Part shown: positions 54,036-55,000 of the stretch, in pieces
How positions within the stretch are numbered: position 1 is the stretch's first letter
How the letters are laid out: each line of letters starts with the position of its first letter
Source: Chrysomallon squamiferum
Lineage: Eukaryota > Mollusca > Gastropoda > Neomphalida > Peltospiridae
Direction of reading: 5' to 3'
Length of the DNA stretch: 55,000 nt
NCBI GenBank assembly: GCA_012295275.1
Contig: CM022666.1
Span: 1,412,501 to 1,467,500, forward strand
Translations under genes and position numbers: made by a program
The notes under the pieces: model-generated
Seen by the model: the letters and a program-made list of their open reading frames with translations, nothing else
Database searches by the model: none
Told to the model about the DNA's origin: nothing

Positions 54036-55000
54036 TAATTTATTTTATTTTATTTTTACTAAATATGCTGAATTATGTTATTGCTGTTATGAAAATATCA
54101 GTATATATATACATAATTTTCAGTTCAGCTAGTAAAATTAACTGAAAACTATTCTAATGAGGAATTTGGCTAGAATACACAGACACAGAGGTTTATGCTA
54201 AAACACTTGGGGCTACTTTTGAACAAAAAAGATTTATGCAAGCAGAGGAATTTGTTTTGTTTTTCAAATAAAAGAATTTTTTTCACATTTAGGGGCTAAA
54301 CCTGAACCATACCAGCCCACTACATTACAGGCAGCTTGGATGATTTCTTTTAGACTATTTTCACAAATCTTTTTACATCTTGTTGCCTAACTTTGTATTA
54401 CTGGTGGAACAACTTTTTAATTTTTAAAATTATATATATATATATCATTTTTTTTTTTATACATCTTGGGTACTTATTTTTTTCTAGTAATCTGATTTTC
54501 GTTTTTTTTTTTTTTTAAATTAATTCTTGATTTTTTTTTTTACCCTTTGGTCTTTATTCTGTTATAAATGTTTGCTTTTTGTCTTCCATTTTAATCATTT
54601 ATTTTACACGTTCTATTTAAACTGTACTCTTTTTTGTTCTACTTTTTTTTTTTTTTTTCCATTTTAACCTTTTTATCCTTCAGGTTCTGTTTTAACCCCT
54701 CAATCTTCATTTTCTATTTTAGCTATTTATTTTACATGCCCCTTTTTACCCATCATGCTCTGTTCTGTTTTGTTCTGTTCTTTTTGTTCTTTTTAATCCT
54801 TCACTCTTAATCTTCTGTTTTAACTCTCTTTTCCTTCACAGGATGTATATTTGTGTAAAAGAAAAAATATAATATTTTTAAGAACATTTTTCAGCAAAGT
54901 TTTTTTTCTAAGAATTTCCTATCACTGTGGTTGTAGTATTTTTCTTCTTACATGTGACTCTGCTTCAATTTTGTCATGTTGATTATATAATTAGTTATAT
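49723..55000 (+). other. RYK 3' UTR and downstream flank
   Basis: AT-rich sequence after the TGA with no further coding exon. AATAAA-type signals occur at several places (for example near 50944, 50963, 51437, 53221 and 53801), so the transcript end cannot be chosen from sequence alone. (TTA)n tracts lie at about 51005-51045, 51966-52010 and 52739-52802, and a 30-base poly-A run lies at 54000-54030. The only block of clearly different texture is about 52250-52365. Confidence 0.6.

Overview
This is a eukaryotic genomic window: very AT-rich, dense in simple repeats, and holding one spliced protein-coding gene on the + strand. I recognise the gene as the Wnt co-receptor RYK (Derailed family; WIF domain, one transmembrane segment, pseudokinase domain). 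Protein features (a DNA motif in place of DFG, an HKDIATRN catalytic loop, a KRRK site after the WIF domain) fit an invertebrate RYK. Long introns and abundant (ATT)n, (TC)n and (TG)n repeats suggest a lophotrochozoan, possibly a mollusc, but the species cannot be fixed from the sequence and that call is weak.

Layout. Positions 1-22499 hold no exon I can support. They are AT-rich repeats with a few islands of ordinary complexity, and are probably first-intron or upstream sequence, because the first exon seen starts inside the WIF domain and needs one base from an upstream exon. Exons for the WIF domain lie at 22500-22630, 23266-23365 and 24637-24771. An 18.1 kb intron (24772-42908) follows. 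The juxtamembrane, transmembrane and linker exons (42909-42965, 43579-43738, 44431-44513, 44881-45012) and the pseudokinase exons (45336-45419, 46023-46225, 46702-46811, 47911-48070, 48287-48423, 49611-49722) then run to a TGA at 49720-49722. All thirteen exons have AG/GT borders and compatible phases. Joined, they give 1604 coding bases: 2 bases of a split codon, 533 full codons and a stop. Only the signal-peptide exon is missing. The rest, 49723-55000, is 3' UTR and flank with several possible poly(A) signals.

The most unusual signal is in the kinase-coding part. At four exon-intron borders the splice junction itself lies inside a local tandem duplication: about 7 copies after the 46702-46811 donor, 2 copies at the 47911 acceptor, about 8 copies after the 48423 donor, and 3 copies before the 49611 acceptor. 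This fills the introns with decoy splice sites. One decoy acceptor, at 47830, is exactly 81 bases upstream and fully open in frame, so it could insert 27 residues just before the DNA motif. Other points of interest are (UG)n tracts just after two WIF-exon donors, a (TTA)n microsatellite running into the transmembrane-exon acceptor, complementary (TC)n and (AG)n tracts flanking the third WIF exon, and a 210 bp TTC (GAA) tract in the long intron.

No tRNA, rRNA, CRISPR array, complete transposon or second gene was found. Residue numbers below count from the first complete codon in the window (Ile of the exon at 22500).
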